IMG/VR virus record: IMGVR_UViG_3300037584_004279
Span: 1-56,001 of that record
Origin: a virus
DNA: 56,001 nucleotides
Direction: 5' to 3' (one strand)
Below are positions 28,501 through 38,700 of this stretch, piece by piece (positions within the stretch are counted from its first letter, which is position 1; the number at the start of each line of letters is the position of its first letter). The position numbers were made by a program, and so were the translations under genes. The notes beneath the pieces are model-generated. The model was not told the DNA's origin, did no database searches, and was given only the letters and a program-made list of their open reading frames with translations.

Positions 28501-31500
28501 CTCTTTTAGTTATTTTATTTTCAGCTTCATTTAAAGCTTGCATAACCACATTACTTTCATTAACTACTTTAGGTTGTTGAACTTCTGGCTCTACACCTCC
28601 AGATTTTATAGGTAGTTGTAGTACAAATGTTGGAGCTCCAAAAGCAGATTTGCCCTTTGGTTTCACCCTAACCTTAAAAGAAATTGTTCCAGAACCAGCA
28701 GCTTTTGTCGTTTCGGGAATTATTCGAGCTTCTTGTATATCTAAGTCTACATCTACATCTTCATCAATAAGTCCATCTTCTATGAGTTGTTCTCTAAGCT
28801 CTTGTTCTCTATCACTAAATTCAGTTTCTCCAACAGGAACCGTGGCTTTTTTTATTTTTCTACCAGAATTATTCTTTTGCCCTACATATTCTACTTTTTT
28901 TACACCTGTAGTTTGTTCATCACCCTCTACTGTTTCATCGGTTACAACCTGTTTGTAGGTAAAAACATCACCTTTTTGGGATTTCCTAGTAAATTCAATA
29001 TCTGTTTCTCCTTCTTCAAATATTTTAGTTTCAGCCTCCTCAGTTACTTCCGTGTCTACATCTGATTCAGTTTGCTCTTGCTCCATCTTCTTTTTCATTT
29101 CCTCAACTTCTTGAAAAAACTGGTCGGGGTTTGACTTGTAAAGGTTGTCTGCATAATCCTCACCCTTTTCATCCTTAAGCCTTCTCAATGCGTCAAAGTC
29201 TTTTGAAACTCTTGATTCACGTTGCTCTTGCTCCATTTTCTTTTTCATGTTATCAAACTCTTCTTGAGTATAAACATCGCTATCTTTTTCAGTTGTAATT
29301 CTTTCTATTACTTGTTCATCAGTAATAGCTTGCGGGGTTTGTTCTAACTCTGGCTCGACTTCGGAGTCAACTTGTTTATTAGCATCTACTTTTTTTCTAA
29401 TATTTTCTCTTATACCCTCTATTTCATTATCTATTTCTGCATGAAAAGCTTTATCTAGTTTCTTTTTCTTTTGCTCAAGTCTGTTTATTTCATTTAAATC
29501 TTGCATAACTTCAAGACCCGTTTGTGAAGATAAATTGGTAGGTATGCTGTTTATACTATTTCTATATACTTCAATGTCAGATAGAATTTTGTTTACTTGT
29601 TGTTCCGTATATAAACCTTTAGCAACTTGACTGTTTAATAATTCAGTAGTTTTATCTACATCTTCAGCCAATATGGATAATAACTGAAGCTTATCAGTAC
29701 CATCTACACCACCTCCTCTACCTGTAGCTTTACTAAAAACATCACCACCAAAAGGCATAAGAAATCCAGCAGCGTATGATAATATAGAAGTGTTTAAAAA
29801 TTCTTGAAGTGAAATTGTATCTCTTATTATTTCTTTTCCCGCTACTTTATTAATATTAGGAGCAACAACAAAAGCTTCTCCGCCTTGTTGTACGTTTTCT
29901 TGAAACATTTCTGCTAAACCTTGTTTATTATAAAACAACACTTTACCTAAATATTTTTTAGCTACTTCTTGAAAACCTTGTGGCCCCTTTGAAACATAAG
30001 CATCCAACATTTCTTTACTTATTTTTTTAGTAGCTTCTTTACCGAATATTTTATTCATAGCATACATTTGTGGAGATAGTGGGGCTGTTAATGCACCCAA
30101 CGTAAATCCTTGTTTTGCAGCCATGGCAGAAATTTCATCTGCTTTTTCTACAGACAACCCTTGTTCTAAAGCTCTTGTTTTTGTCTCAGCATATAAATTA
30201 GTGGAAAACAAAGTTCCTTGTCCTATTATAATACCAGACATGTCTCTTTTCATAGGTATTTTTGCAAGCAAATCCCCAGCTTTTTTAACGCCACCTCCTA
30301 CATTTGAAGTCAGCGAAGCACCTCCTTTTAAAAGAGTTGATGCGTTTCTTTGAACTGCCAACTGTAATAACATATCTGATAAAACACCTGTTGTTTCCAC
30401 AGTTAAGCCGATTCCGCTAAATGAATAAGTATCTTTACCTTCAAGCTTCGCTGCTTGTGTAATAGACTTATATTCTCCTGGACTTAAAACGTGAGTTACT
30501 CTAAGTTTATGAGCTGTAGAATATACTTGTCCCGTATCATCTACTAAATATTTAACACCATCTACTTCCACCTCTTTTCCATTAGCTAAAACATATCGCA
30601 TCAAATCAGTCCTGTTAAGCTTAGTTTCAGCAGAGTTCATTCTAACTTCATCAGCAACACCATCAAGGCCTACAAAATTATAAAACCCCTCTGATAAGGT
30701 GTCTATTCTATCGTTTAATGCACGAGCTCCTTGGGTAACAGAATCTACAAACAAATCCCCAGCTACATCCCAATTCCATATTGTATCTTTTTTTCTTTCT
30801 TGCCATAGTTCTTGATTTTTAGCATCTTGTGCTTTTAATTTTTGAACATATCTTGGAAATTTTTCTTGTATAAATTCTTTTACTTTTTCAGTATCCACAC
30901 CTGATGAATAACTTAATTCTACACCATCTAAACTTGGCATACTGCCATCATTTTCTTCTTGGTATTTTAATTTTTGAAAGTCCACATTTCTTTCTACTTG
31001 ATTATTTAAATAATTGTTTAAATAAGTAAACAGCAATCTTTCTGCTGCAAGCGAAGGATTAAAATTACCCGATATATCATACTCTCTTCCATCAAGCGAA
31101 ATAGTTTCATCCTCTAAATATTTTTTAAATTGTTTTTTATATCCTTGTTCTGATAAATATCCATCAAAATCTTTTATATTTATTTTTCCTTTAGGGCCGT
31201 CAATTTTTTTTAAATCATCAACACCGTACATTTCATCTATACTTATTTCATCAAGATTCATTTTGACTTGATTTAAGTTATCATCTAATCCTGAGCTTTC
31301 TTCATAAGCAAAAACTTTATTTAATCTTTTATTTGTATAAGAGTCTCTTATTTCCTTTGGTGTTCTTCTGGTTACGCTTTGTATTTTTTTAAGCATAACT
31401 TCATCACCATCAACAAAAGCTTTTTTTATATCCTCTTCAGTTATTAAATTTTTCTCTAATGCTTTTTGAATATTAGGGTCTAAAGTTATCTTTGATAAAA

Positions 31501-31987
31501 CCTCTTCATCTACTTTAAATTCTGGTTTACTAAAAACTTTAGGTTGCTGAATTACATTAATACCTAAACCTGTCCCTGCCCCTACATTTTGTTGAAAAGA
31601 ATATTTTTCTTGTTGTTCTGTAGGCTCTCTTGTTTCAATGAAGTTATCTATTTCTTGTCTTGGAGTTTTTTCTCCATATATAAAATAGTCTTGAGGCATT
31701 GGTTCACCAAATACTTCAGGCATAACAAAAGGTTTTGGAGAATCTTCTTGAGGTATGAGTTCTTTTTTAGGCTGCTGTTGAGTATTGTCTTTTTTTTTTA
31801 AACCTACATTTGAGGACCAAGTTTCTAAATCATTTTTAGTCATCCCATTTTTAAACAAATAAGTATGAACATTTTGTTGAATCTCTTCGCTACCTGCAAA
31901 ATTATTCTTCCAAGTTTCAAAATCACTGGTTGTTGCACCATCAGCTGTAAGTTGATTCCAAATATTTTTTAATATCTCTTCGTTCAT
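25502..31987 (-). CDS. giant internal virion / ejection-type protein (2161 aa)
   Basis: 2161 residues. The N-terminus has two similar helical units (IWNQLTADGATTSDFETWKN and YLFKNGMTKNDLETW). Residues about 500-760 contain amphipathic and hydrophobic helices (GVLSDMLLQLAVQ, ILSYAAGFLMPFGGDVF). Residues about 830-1040 are acidic coiled coil with a repeated MKKKMEQEQ unit. The last 500 residues resemble the C-terminal domain of large polyvalent phage proteins (TNP/NPTITLKQLTSMITYAND, YPTKFGDRAAIFLGG, WVRGMNMFLTTPKQYLRKE) plus a hydrophobic stretch FAPVLFQYVALGLPGIL. Its position after the portal-to-tail genes and before the operon end suggests it is packaged and ejected with DNA. No enzymatic motif seen. 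Confidence 0.7.
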   Translation of the reverse strand: MNEEILKNIWNQLTADGATTSDFETWKNNFAGSEEIQQNVHTYLFKNGMTKNDLETWSSNVGLKKKDNTQQQPKKELIPQEDSPKPFVMPEVFGEPMPQDYFIYGEKTPRQEIDNFIETREPTEQQEKYSFQQNVGAGTGLGINVIQQPKVFSKPEFKVDEEVLSKITLDPNIQKALEKNLITEEDIKKAFVDGDEVMLKKIQSVTRRTPKEIRDSYTNKRLNKVFAYEESSGLDDNLNQVKMNLDEISIDEMYGVDDLKKIDGPKGKINIKDFDGYLSEQGYKKQFKKYLEDETISLDGREYDISGNFNPSLAAERLLFTYLNNYLNNQVERNVDFQKLKYQEENDGSMPSLDGVELSYSSGVDTEKVKEFIQEKFPRYVQKLKAQDAKNQELWQERKKDTIWNWDVAGDLFVDSVTQGARALNDRIDTLSEGFYNFVGLDGVADEVRMNSAETKLNRTDLMRYVLANGKEVEVDGVKYLVDDTGQVYSTAHKLRVTHVLSPGEYKSITQAAKLEGKDTYSFSGIGLTVETTGVLSDMLLQLAVQRNASTLLKGGASLTSNVGGGVKKAGDLLAKIPMKRDMSGIIIGQGTLFSTNLYAETKTRALEQGLSVEKADEISAMAAKQGFTLGALTAPLSPQMYAMNKIFGKEATKKISKEMLDAYVSKGPQGFQEVAKKYLGKVLFYNKQGLAEMFQENVQQGGEAFVVAPNINKVAGKEIIRDTISLQEFLNTSILSYAAGFLMPFGGDVFSKATGRGGGVDGTDKLQLLSILAEDVDKTTELLNSQVAKGLYTEQQVNKILSDIEVYRNSINSIPTNLSSQTGLEVMQDLNEINRLEQKKKKLDKAFHAEIDNEIEGIRENIRKKVDANKQVDSEVEPELEQTPQAITDEQVIERITTEKDSDVYTQEEFDNMKKKMEQEQRESRVSKDFDALRRLKDEKGEDYADNLYKSNPDQFFQEVEEMKKKMEQEQTESDVDTEVTEEAETKIFEEGETDIEFTRKSQKGDVFTYKQVVTDETVEGDEQTTGVKKVEYVGQKNNSGRKIKKATVPVGETEFSDREQELREQLIEDGLIDEDVDVDLDIQEARIIPETTKAAGSGTISFKVRVKPKGKSAFGAPTFVLQLPIKSGGVEPEVQQPKVVNESNVVMQALNEAENKITKRAQGRKALQDAKKAVIKFLKESLPADVYSKPEVLKITRKVQRANENNIDKIFKEIQQVVNQKVNVKLEKQINNILTDKYQKTEGGKVKAKGIDNEMRKRIASINSRRLKPGVDVGVVFNTNKELLERINELDAKTVKTDSDLNEMVDLTILLNLNNSLLMENNDINKTKALSNAATPLEQMIEEGRSELKEELTQASKKYAGAIGIVFRQITGKKIDFSDPQAKQELRLELKDVKDLKKRKEQTQNVIKKFFTTINTKIKAFFNQAEALDGLMDLISKTPGDMFGGILQEMVTERVDESSIIFKERTIQNELTLANFFEKLYGKKWRSEVRKNNNLPNEPTYIRNEKAYNQAYKDYESNPTKENKAKLDKAKDLNLKFLSQNQIIYVYNLAKDPANDAAFEKTFGPDYKRILNEIENKLDPKAKQFADWLVNDFYPSLYNHYNKTYKALFRTDMPYNEFYSGMIYRENIEREPPDMLGNPFSINNSVGSSSTKARTDTNAEIKIMNAVDVMATYLRDMEYFAAYGETIRDINKMFSEPAVKDAISNIHGDYVNELIDNMIGKIANKGVRTNVADSFINTLNNFFLVGRIGANPTITLKQLTSMITYANDIGYVNWLKHGLTNIPKIRKTWKEISENSTYMTDRNRVSITRIIEAYSDKKMVKFVGGRYYDNFVNFVMYPTKFGDRAAIFLGGMPNYIYYKKQALKEGKTEKEAIKIAIKKFERDTKRTQQSQDLQDKDYFQTGSAWVRGMNMFLTTPKQYLRKEIQGARNLYRKAKAWDSKVGKGNLTENFRTLLTYHLFAPVLFQYVALGLPGILRGFRDDDDEDLIRAALIGNLNALFIMGELINNLADKVQGKPYAGKNFRNIAPLMVTSRVWQLYDRWEKTKDPIKKQEALERLLAEVASIPGIPAIQIQKFVKNMENLGKDGDVGKDILRLLNYSEYQIEGPDQDAPKKRKPMSKTDMKKLLPDLYEDLYGKGGALEDIEKEKKALRKEIREATK

Positions 31988-31996
31988 AAAATATAA

Positions 31997-33880
31997 TTAT
32001 CCAAGATTAGGATTAGGTTTATTTGGGGCAGATTGCCCTCCTGGGATTTCAACATTTCTTGTACCTTTTTGTCTTTTACCCAAAGTATACTGTGCTTTTT
32101 GGTCTAAGTTTGTTACGTTTTTCGACAAATCATATAATGCTTCTATATATTTAGCTTCATCAAATGGGTCATCCAAGTCAAATCTTAGCACTTCTATATC
32201 TTTTTCATTTTTAATCACAACAGTATCTCTTGTTAAATCCGTGCTTTCTGCACTATATCCGTCAAGTCCTGGAAGTCGTACTAAAAGTACATTAAGATTT
32301 TTTGCTACCTGCGCCTCATCGTCTTCTATAAAAGTATTTGCTGGAATAGGAAGCTCTTCTCTAATTATTCTATCAAACGCATCAGGAATTGGCTCTTGTA
32401 CTTGCTCAGTTGGACCGCCAAAACCTGTCTTATCACTTAACGTTTTACTTAAATCAATTTTGTTTCTACCTGCAACCTCATTTATATTCTTAATCTTATC
32501 TTTGTCTGACAAGAAGAAGTTAGCACTTCCTTTAACCCACTGGTCTTGTGGAATAATCTCTCCACCGTCTGTTTTAAATGAAAGATTTTCAGTTTTTCCT
32601 GTAGCTTGATTAAAAATTGTTACTCCGTCTTTATCTCTATTAATAACTAAATCTGGATATAAACCTCTAATGTTATTTATAGCCTCAGTGATTTGAGATT
32701 CATCCCCATAATAAAGTTGAGAAATGTTACTGTAAACTGTGTCTTGAGCTTTACCTATAGCTCTTTGTTTATTTTCTTCAGAAGTAGGTTTGTCAGGGTC
32801 TACTCTAGTTCTAAATGTTTCCTTGTATGGAAGTTGAGCATGCATCTCTTGTTTTAAAACATCTCTGACTCTTTCTTTTTGTTTATCAGTAAAATCAAGT
32901 TCTCTTAAACCACTATCACCATTAGTTCTAATAACAATCATATCTTCAGTTCGTGCATCTCCAACCTTTTTTCCAGAACGAGCATCTACATAACCAATAA
33001 CATTTCCGTCCCCATCAAATTCTTCTGAAACATAATAGTATGCTTTATTATCAGATGTTTCTATAATATCATCAGTTAATATAGATGATATATTAAATTG
33101 GTTTTCCATCATGCTGTCGGTTTGTAGATTTAACCAATTATTATAATCTTTGAATTGAGTAAAATCTTCAACTTCACCAAACATTACTTTACCATACTTA
33201 CTTTCAAATTCTTTGAATTTAATTTTAGCTGGTAAACTATTCACTCTTTTATCTATAGTTTCTTTGTAATTATAATAATCATATTGAGATTTTATTCTAT
33301 TTCTTAACTCTGAAACACTTACTGGAGACACCATTTTATCTACACCATCTTCTCCCTTAACAACTTTTCCCAGCGATAAACTGCCATCTGTGGGGTTAAT
33401 ATATCCTTTATGGTTTCCAAGTTTTGCATAACCTTCTAGTGAAGCTAATAAAGTTTGTTCTAATTTTTGTGAACTTGCATTTGGGTCATTGCTTTTTAGT
33501 CTTTCCATAGCTGTAGCATATTGCTCGCTATATTCTTTAGATAAATTAAAAAGATTTTGTGTGCCTGTTTGAAGGTTTTGCATCATCAAGGTATATTCTC
33601 TAGGGTCAAGATTACCAGACTTTAATAAATTATCTACCATTAAATGATATTGTCTAGCATCATCAGCATAATTGGTTGTGAATCTGTTTATTAATTCAGA
33701 ATCACCCATAGGGGCATCTGTTAGTTTTTGAGCATATTCTCTTGATGCTTTATCCAGAGCGTCTCTTTTATCTTGTTTGAGCTTTTTTTGCTCGTCAAGC
33801 ATATTTGTCATGTCTCGTGTAATCTTGCCCCAGTTTACTTGAGAGTCAGCATCACGCTCCGCATATTTATAATAACTCAT
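31997..33880 (-). CDS. internal virion / structural protein (627 aa)
   Basis: 627 residues, almost wholly soluble and helical at the start (MTNMLDEQKKLKQDKRDALD), where residues 20-160 are coiled-coil rich, then mixed strands with many Asp/Lys. No membrane segment. It lies between the 325-residue protein and the 2161-residue protein, ten bases from the latter; together they resemble the three-protein internal (ejection) sets of podoviruses. No known domain recognised. Confidence 0.6.
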   Translation of the reverse strand: MSYYKYAERDADSQVNWGKITRDMTNMLDEQKKLKQDKRDALDKASREYAQKLTDAPMGDSELINRFTTNYADDARQYHLMVDNLLKSGNLDPREYTLMMQNLQTGTQNLFNLSKEYSEQYATAMERLKSNDPNASSQKLEQTLLASLEGYAKLGNHKGYINPTDGSLSLGKVVKGEDGVDKMVSPVSVSELRNRIKSQYDYYNYKETIDKRVNSLPAKIKFKEFESKYGKVMFGEVEDFTQFKDYNNWLNLQTDSMMENQFNISSILTDDIIETSDNKAYYYVSEEFDGDGNVIGYVDARSGKKVGDARTEDMIVIRTNGDSGLRELDFTDKQKERVRDVLKQEMHAQLPYKETFRTRVDPDKPTSEENKQRAIGKAQDTVYSNISQLYYGDESQITEAINNIRGLYPDLVINRDKDGVTIFNQATGKTENLSFKTDGGEIIPQDQWVKGSANFFLSDKDKIKNINEVAGRNKIDLSKTLSDKTGFGGPTEQVQEPIPDAFDRIIREELPIPANTFIEDDEAQVAKNLNVLLVRLPGLDGYSAESTDLTRDTVVIKNEKDIEVLRFDLDDPFDEAKYIEALYDLSKNVTNLDQKAQYTLGKRQKGTRNVEIPGGQSAPNKPNPNLG

Positions 33881-33885
33881 AAATT

Positions 33886-34863
33886 TTATTTTTTCTTGAA
33901 GATATTTCTAAATAGATTACCTAATTTACTACCACCTTCTTTTTTACCAAAAGTAGTTTTGAAGAATGCGCCCAGCCCTTGGTCTTTATAATCTCCTGTT
34001 CCAAGAAAAGGATTATTGCTAAAAAATTGAGGTATGTTACCAACAGCATCTAAAATATCTGAAGGTATGTCCATAACTTCTTCTCCTAAATTATCTATAA
34101 ATTTTCTCACAGCAGAAGTTCCGCCTAATTCTTCTATATCTTCTATAGACTGTCCTTGTAAAAAATTCAGTAATTCTTTTGGGTCTCGAGCTTGAGAAAT
34201 TTTTAACTCTACACCATCTTTTTTAATTCCAAGCCCTTGGTCTCCAAACTTGTTTACAATAGCATCTTTAAATTCATCAAAACCTCCTGCTTTACGCTGT
34301 GCTCTTGTAAGCATTCTTCCTTTTTGACCTTTTCCATATATTGGAGTTGCTTCAAATATTTCTTCACCTAAAACTTGCGCTGCTTCAGCACCTCCTGTAA
34401 TAGCTTGTGCTTCAGCAATATCTGCTGCTGCCGCAGCCAGACCCGCACCTGTTGCAACATCACCTCTTATACCCACTCCCATATCTCTTAATCGTGATGC
34501 TTCTTTAGCTTCAGCCTTTTCTAATTCTAATAATTCACTGGCCATGTCTGTTCTCATTTTTCCACCACTTTGTGTAAGACCAGCTAATACTCTACCAGGG
34601 GCTACACTTGTAGCTCTGACACCAGCTTCTTGAGCTGCCGATATAGCTTGCTCTCCAGCAGTTTTTAAAATATCTGCTTGTAAATCGTAAGTTTCTTTGG
34701 GAATTGCTATGCCTTCATAAAAGTTTTTTTCTAAAAGCATTTTGGCTTCTTTCAACTGTTTTTCTGCTTCAAATTCTGCTTTTCTCTGCTCGTCTCTAGC
34801 TTTTGCGGCTTGGTCAAAAGAAAGTCCCATTCCTACTAAGCCTGTAATAATATCAAATGGCAT
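33886..34863 (-). CDS. internal virion protein, podovirus ejection-protein-like (325 aa)
   Basis: 325 residues. A short hydrophobic N-terminus (MPFDIITGLVGMGLSFDQAA) leads into a long Ala/Glu/Lys helix, then an alanine-rich region GVGIRGDVATGAGLAAAAAD with EAQAITGGAEAAQVLG, and a basic C-terminal helix (GNLFRNIFKKK). This layout is that of the gp14-like or P22 gp7-like internal proteins that form part of the ejection channel. It starts next to a palindromic operator-like site (34889-34905) and is followed five bases later by the 627-residue gene. Confidence 0.6.
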   Translation of the reverse strand: MPFDIITGLVGMGLSFDQAAKARDEQRKAEFEAEKQLKEAKMLLEKNFYEGIAIPKETYDLQADILKTAGEQAISAAQEAGVRATSVAPGRVLAGLTQSGGKMRTDMASELLELEKAEAKEASRLRDMGVGIRGDVATGAGLAAAAADIAEAQAITGGAEAAQVLGEEIFEATPIYGKGQKGRMLTRAQRKAGGFDEFKDAIVNKFGDQGLGIKKDGVELKISQARDPKELLNFLQGQSIEDIEELGGTSAVRKFIDNLGEEVMDIPSDILDAVGNIPQFFSNNPFLGTGDYKDQGLGAFFKTTFGKKEGGSKLGNLFRNIFKKK

Positions 34864-34888
34864 AATCTAAAAATTTTTATAATTAAAA

Positions 34889-34920
34889 GTGTATACAGTA
34901 TACACCTCATTGCAAAGATA
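34889..34920 (-). promoter_or_regulatory. promoter box with operator-like palindrome before the internal-protein genes
   Basis: On the minus strand TATCTTTG (34920-34913), a TAnnTTTG-type -7 box, is followed seven bases later by the 17-base palindrome GTGTATACTGTATACAC (34905-34889), which would cover the start of transcription of the 325/627/2161-residue genes. No clear -33 element at 20-base spacing. Confidence 0.5.
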
Positions 34921-34928
34921 CTAATTTT

Positions 34929-35741
34929 TTAAGGATAACTTTTCATTATATCGGATTCTACAGCAAACAGTTCTGTAGGAGTTGTAGATGTGTTTTCTAG
35001 CTCAAATATGCAATAATGACCTAATACTCCGTGAGATTCTGCTATAGGATTCTTTATATAAAAAATAAAAGCATTTTGTATGGGTATAGGATTTGTTGTC
35101 CCTGGCTGTGTTGTAGAGTCAATAACTAATTTGTTTACACTATTGGGTAAATCTACATTTATATTAGTAACTACACCAGCAAAAACAGGTGTATCAAATG
35201 ATGGTGGAAGACTATAATATAAGAAATCTCCAACGCTAATAATACTACCAATATCAGTACTTAAAGGAAAATTAATTTCATAAGAAGCAGCAGTACCTGA
35301 TGTACTGGCACTTTTACCTATACCATTTAAAGACCTTAATTCCCATTCAGCTTGATTTGTATTTGCTCCAGTTGGGCCATTATTTCTTATAAAAGCAAAC
35401 CACGATGCTTCCTTTTTTTCAAAATATGAACTATCAATAAACCCTGTTAGTTGTATATCCGTGGTTAAAGTTGCTTGCCAAGCTCCATCGCTCTCTAGGT
35501 TTAAAGTTTTAAATAGTTTATTTTGTAAAGGGTTTGGATTAAAAACACTTGTTATTTTAGAATTATATTGTACCCCATAGTAATTATTTCTAGTATTATT
35601 TGTGTTGTGTCTAAATAAATTACCCCCTTTAAATGAATAAAAATATTGATTCATTCCAACCATAATATCAGGAATGTACGAATAAAAAGATGGAAATCCT
35701 TTTACTCCTTCGCTATATGATAATGTATAATTTATTGACAT
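34929..35741 (-). CDS. conserved tail/virion protein (270 aa)
   Basis: Start placed at ATG 35741 (MSINYTLSYSEGVKGFPSFY); the frame is open to 35792 but that stretch overlaps the preceding gene's C-terminus. The motif SEGVKGFPSFYSYIPDIMVG, followed by NQYFYSFKGGNLFRHN, is one I recall from structural proteins of Bacteroidota podoviruses. The rest is beta-rich with a TGAN/STSGTA loop. Likely a tail-tip or stabilising component; no enzymatic motif. Confidence 0.65.
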   Translation of the reverse strand: MSINYTLSYSEGVKGFPSFYSYIPDIMVGMNQYFYSFKGGNLFRHNTNNTRNNYYGVQYNSKITSVFNPNPLQNKLFKTLNLESDGAWQATLTTDIQLTGFIDSSYFEKKEASWFAFIRNNGPTGANTNQAEWELRSLNGIGKSASTSGTAASYEINFPLSTDIGSIISVGDFLYYSLPPSFDTPVFAGVVTNINVDLPNSVNKLVIDSTTQPGTTNPIPIQNAFIFYIKNPIAESHGVLGHYCIFELENTSTTPTELFAVESDIMKSYP

Positions 35742-35751
35742 AATTTTAAAT

Positions 35752-38700
35752 TTAACAATTTGCTGGGTATCCCGATGAAACCACACCTGCATTTCCCATT
35801 ATTCTTATATATTGTCTGTTACCCATTCCTGAAGTCCCACCTATAGTATAATAAAACGCAGATAAAGGTGTTGTGCCTGCTGCATCTTCATAACAAGTAT
35901 CTCCTGAAACTGGTAATGCATTTGCTCCGTCATGATAATAAATTTGATTTATTGGGTTTATATTTCCATTAATATTACAAGTTCCATTAAACACAGTTCC
36001 TGTAGAAGAATTAAACATTCTTAAAGAACCTCCGCCTCCGCATGAAGGACAAGACTGCTGAGGTAACAATAAACCTGAGCTTTGCTGTCTCACATTACCA
36101 CCTGAACTATAAAATCCGTCTGCTGCTTTTGTAGTTAAATTAGCATCTGTATATACTGCTGTAGCATTTGCTAAAGAATTACCATCAATAAAATAAGTAG
36201 CTTGAGTCCCACAAGTACAACATGAAGCTAAAGCTGTTGAAGAATCATAACATAATGTAATTGCTAGACCATTTCTATAATCATATATTAAATATAAATA
36301 TTGTCCGCTTGCTGGCATCGTAAAGGATGCTTGAAATGTATTTAATGTTCCACTAATTGGGGTTGCTAAAGTAGAAGCACTTAGTAAACTTGTTATATCT
36401 GAAGTTGTATTTGTATAAAGAGTGTTTGTTCTTAAAAACCTAAATTCATCCACCGTATTATCAAAAACAAAATTATCTGTAGGCGGTATTTTATTAGATA
36501 TAATACTTACGGTTGCACCATCAGCAGGTATAACTCCACCACCTTGCTGCCCTTGAATTGATTCATACTGTGATACTAAAGGGCTTTCAGTGCCTGTAGC
36601 TAATTCAACTTGAGTGCTATGAAGAGGAGACACAAACGTCCCGTCAACCCACCTATATTGATTATGAATTAGTTCACCAGCTTCTGAATTATTTGAAATA
36701 CATATTTGAAATATCCTTATAATATCTGGGTCTGGACAACTGACTGTTATTTCTACTGTAGCTGTTCCAGTTGAAGTAGTAACATCCATCTCGCATATCT
36801 CTTTGCTTACCGAGTCTTTAGTGAAAGTATAAGAACCAGAAGTATTAACATTTCCAGAACTAGTGGTTGTAGAATTATACAAGTTACTAATGTTAATTGT
36901 TCCGTCAGCACTTACAATATTATATGAGACTGTAACAGTTCCTACAAATGGTCCAACATCTACATTAAATTCAGTTGTTGTGCCAGCTTTTACTAAAAAC
37001 GTTTTTGTTACGCCACATGCTATTGGTTGACTAACCAAAGGCACTTTAGTCTGATTTGAACTCAAAACAAATTCATTCATATAAGGGTCATAGCCACCTA
37101 GTTTTTGTGTATCAAAAGAATCTATAAACAAGTCTCTAAACCAAGACCTCATTCCTCTTTCAGAAATAACTGTGAGTTGTTCGTTTCTGAATGAACCTCC
37201 TTTTAATTGTATAACGGCTCCTCTTTTTGAATCTGTAAAATATTTATCATATCCCCATTTTACATAACTTTCTGGGTTAAAACTTATGCCGTATTTTTCT
37301 ATTCGTGCAATTTGAGTTCCCAACACTTCTGGTATTGAAGTAATTGCTCCTCCTGCCGCTGCATCAGATAGTAAATTTTTACCAGCTAATACATAAGATA
37401 TTTTATCCTCTTGTAATGTAAGTATGTCTGTTTCTCTTCCATCTATTAATTGTATTTCACCAAAAGTATCTTCAAGTGGTTTAAAGTTAGATAAACCTAA
37501 ATTAAATTCATTTAATTTATTAATGTTAGTTTCGTCATTAAAAACACCACTATATGTTAAATCAGCAAACCTATGCGCTTCTTTGTAATCAACATTTGAA
37601 ACAGCAGTAACTCTATTGCCTAATTTTAAAGGTTGTCCTATTAAAGAGTCTCTTATTTTAAAACTCTCTACGCCATTACCATAAGTAAAACAATTAAAAA
37701 AAGCAGAATCAATAATTGCGCTTTGACTCGTGCTTATGTCTTGATTTTGTACATTACCAGAATGATTTCCGTTTGCATCAATACTATAAGATGTAGAAGA
37801 TTCGTACCATATATCTAAAGACTCTGAAGACGGGTCTGTTTCAAAAACACACAGTTGAGTAGCTCTAGTTATATCAAATCTTGCAGTTATACTAGCTCTA
37901 TTTTTTTTGAATGTACGAGAACCTTCACACGACCTTGTTCCAGATATTAATAAAACTTGTTCACCCGTGGGTGAAGCAGTAAAAAATTTATAATACATTT
38001 CACATAAAGCTGTAGAAATATCTGTTTTAGAAGTGGCATTTGCTGGTTCATATTCACTTTCTAATCCATCTGGAGTACAAGTTGTTTCTAAAGTTTCAAC
38101 ACCTGCGTTATTTATTGAAGCAATAACGTTGTCTCCTTCAAACCATTCTTTAAAGCTATCATAATCTTGAGAAGCCACTAGAGATAAATCGTCTACCTCG
38201 TATTTTACTTCTGGACATGCAAAAGGTCCATTCCTTCCAGGTCTATCAAAATCTAAATTTATTACTATAATAGACCCAGCTGGTATTGAAACCTCATCAT
38301 ACTGACTTGTATCATTATTAAAAACTCTTGTAAGTAGATTTTGCAATATAACAAAGTTGTCTCCTTTTCTTTGTGTTGCTGTGTCTTTTAAAGTCAAAGA
38401 TTGATTATCGCTTCTTTCAGCTGTAAAATTATTAGCTCTTATTTTCATATAAGTCCCTGGAGGAACTGTTATATTGTTACCCGCACTATCTTGAGGCGGT
38501 GGGTCAAATTCTTTGGAGGTGCTGTCTAGTGCTCTTTTATCTAATACTGTTGCATATTCACACCTTAAAAGAGGACCTTGCGTATCTGCTTTTACTTTAT
38601 ATCTGTCTCCTACTTCAACTTTTCTTTGATTTTCACCTTCTAATAAAAAGTATGTAGCGTTTTCTTGAGTAGAGTAAAAAAACACATTACTGTAAATTGT

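Noticed and set aside
27900-29100. Acidic DVDLD motif in the 2161-aa protein as an RNA polymerase catalytic centre like that of crAss-like virion polymerases
   Set aside because: The acidic run lies in a low-complexity coiled-coil region without the surrounding DFDGD-type motif or a conserved beta-barrel pattern.
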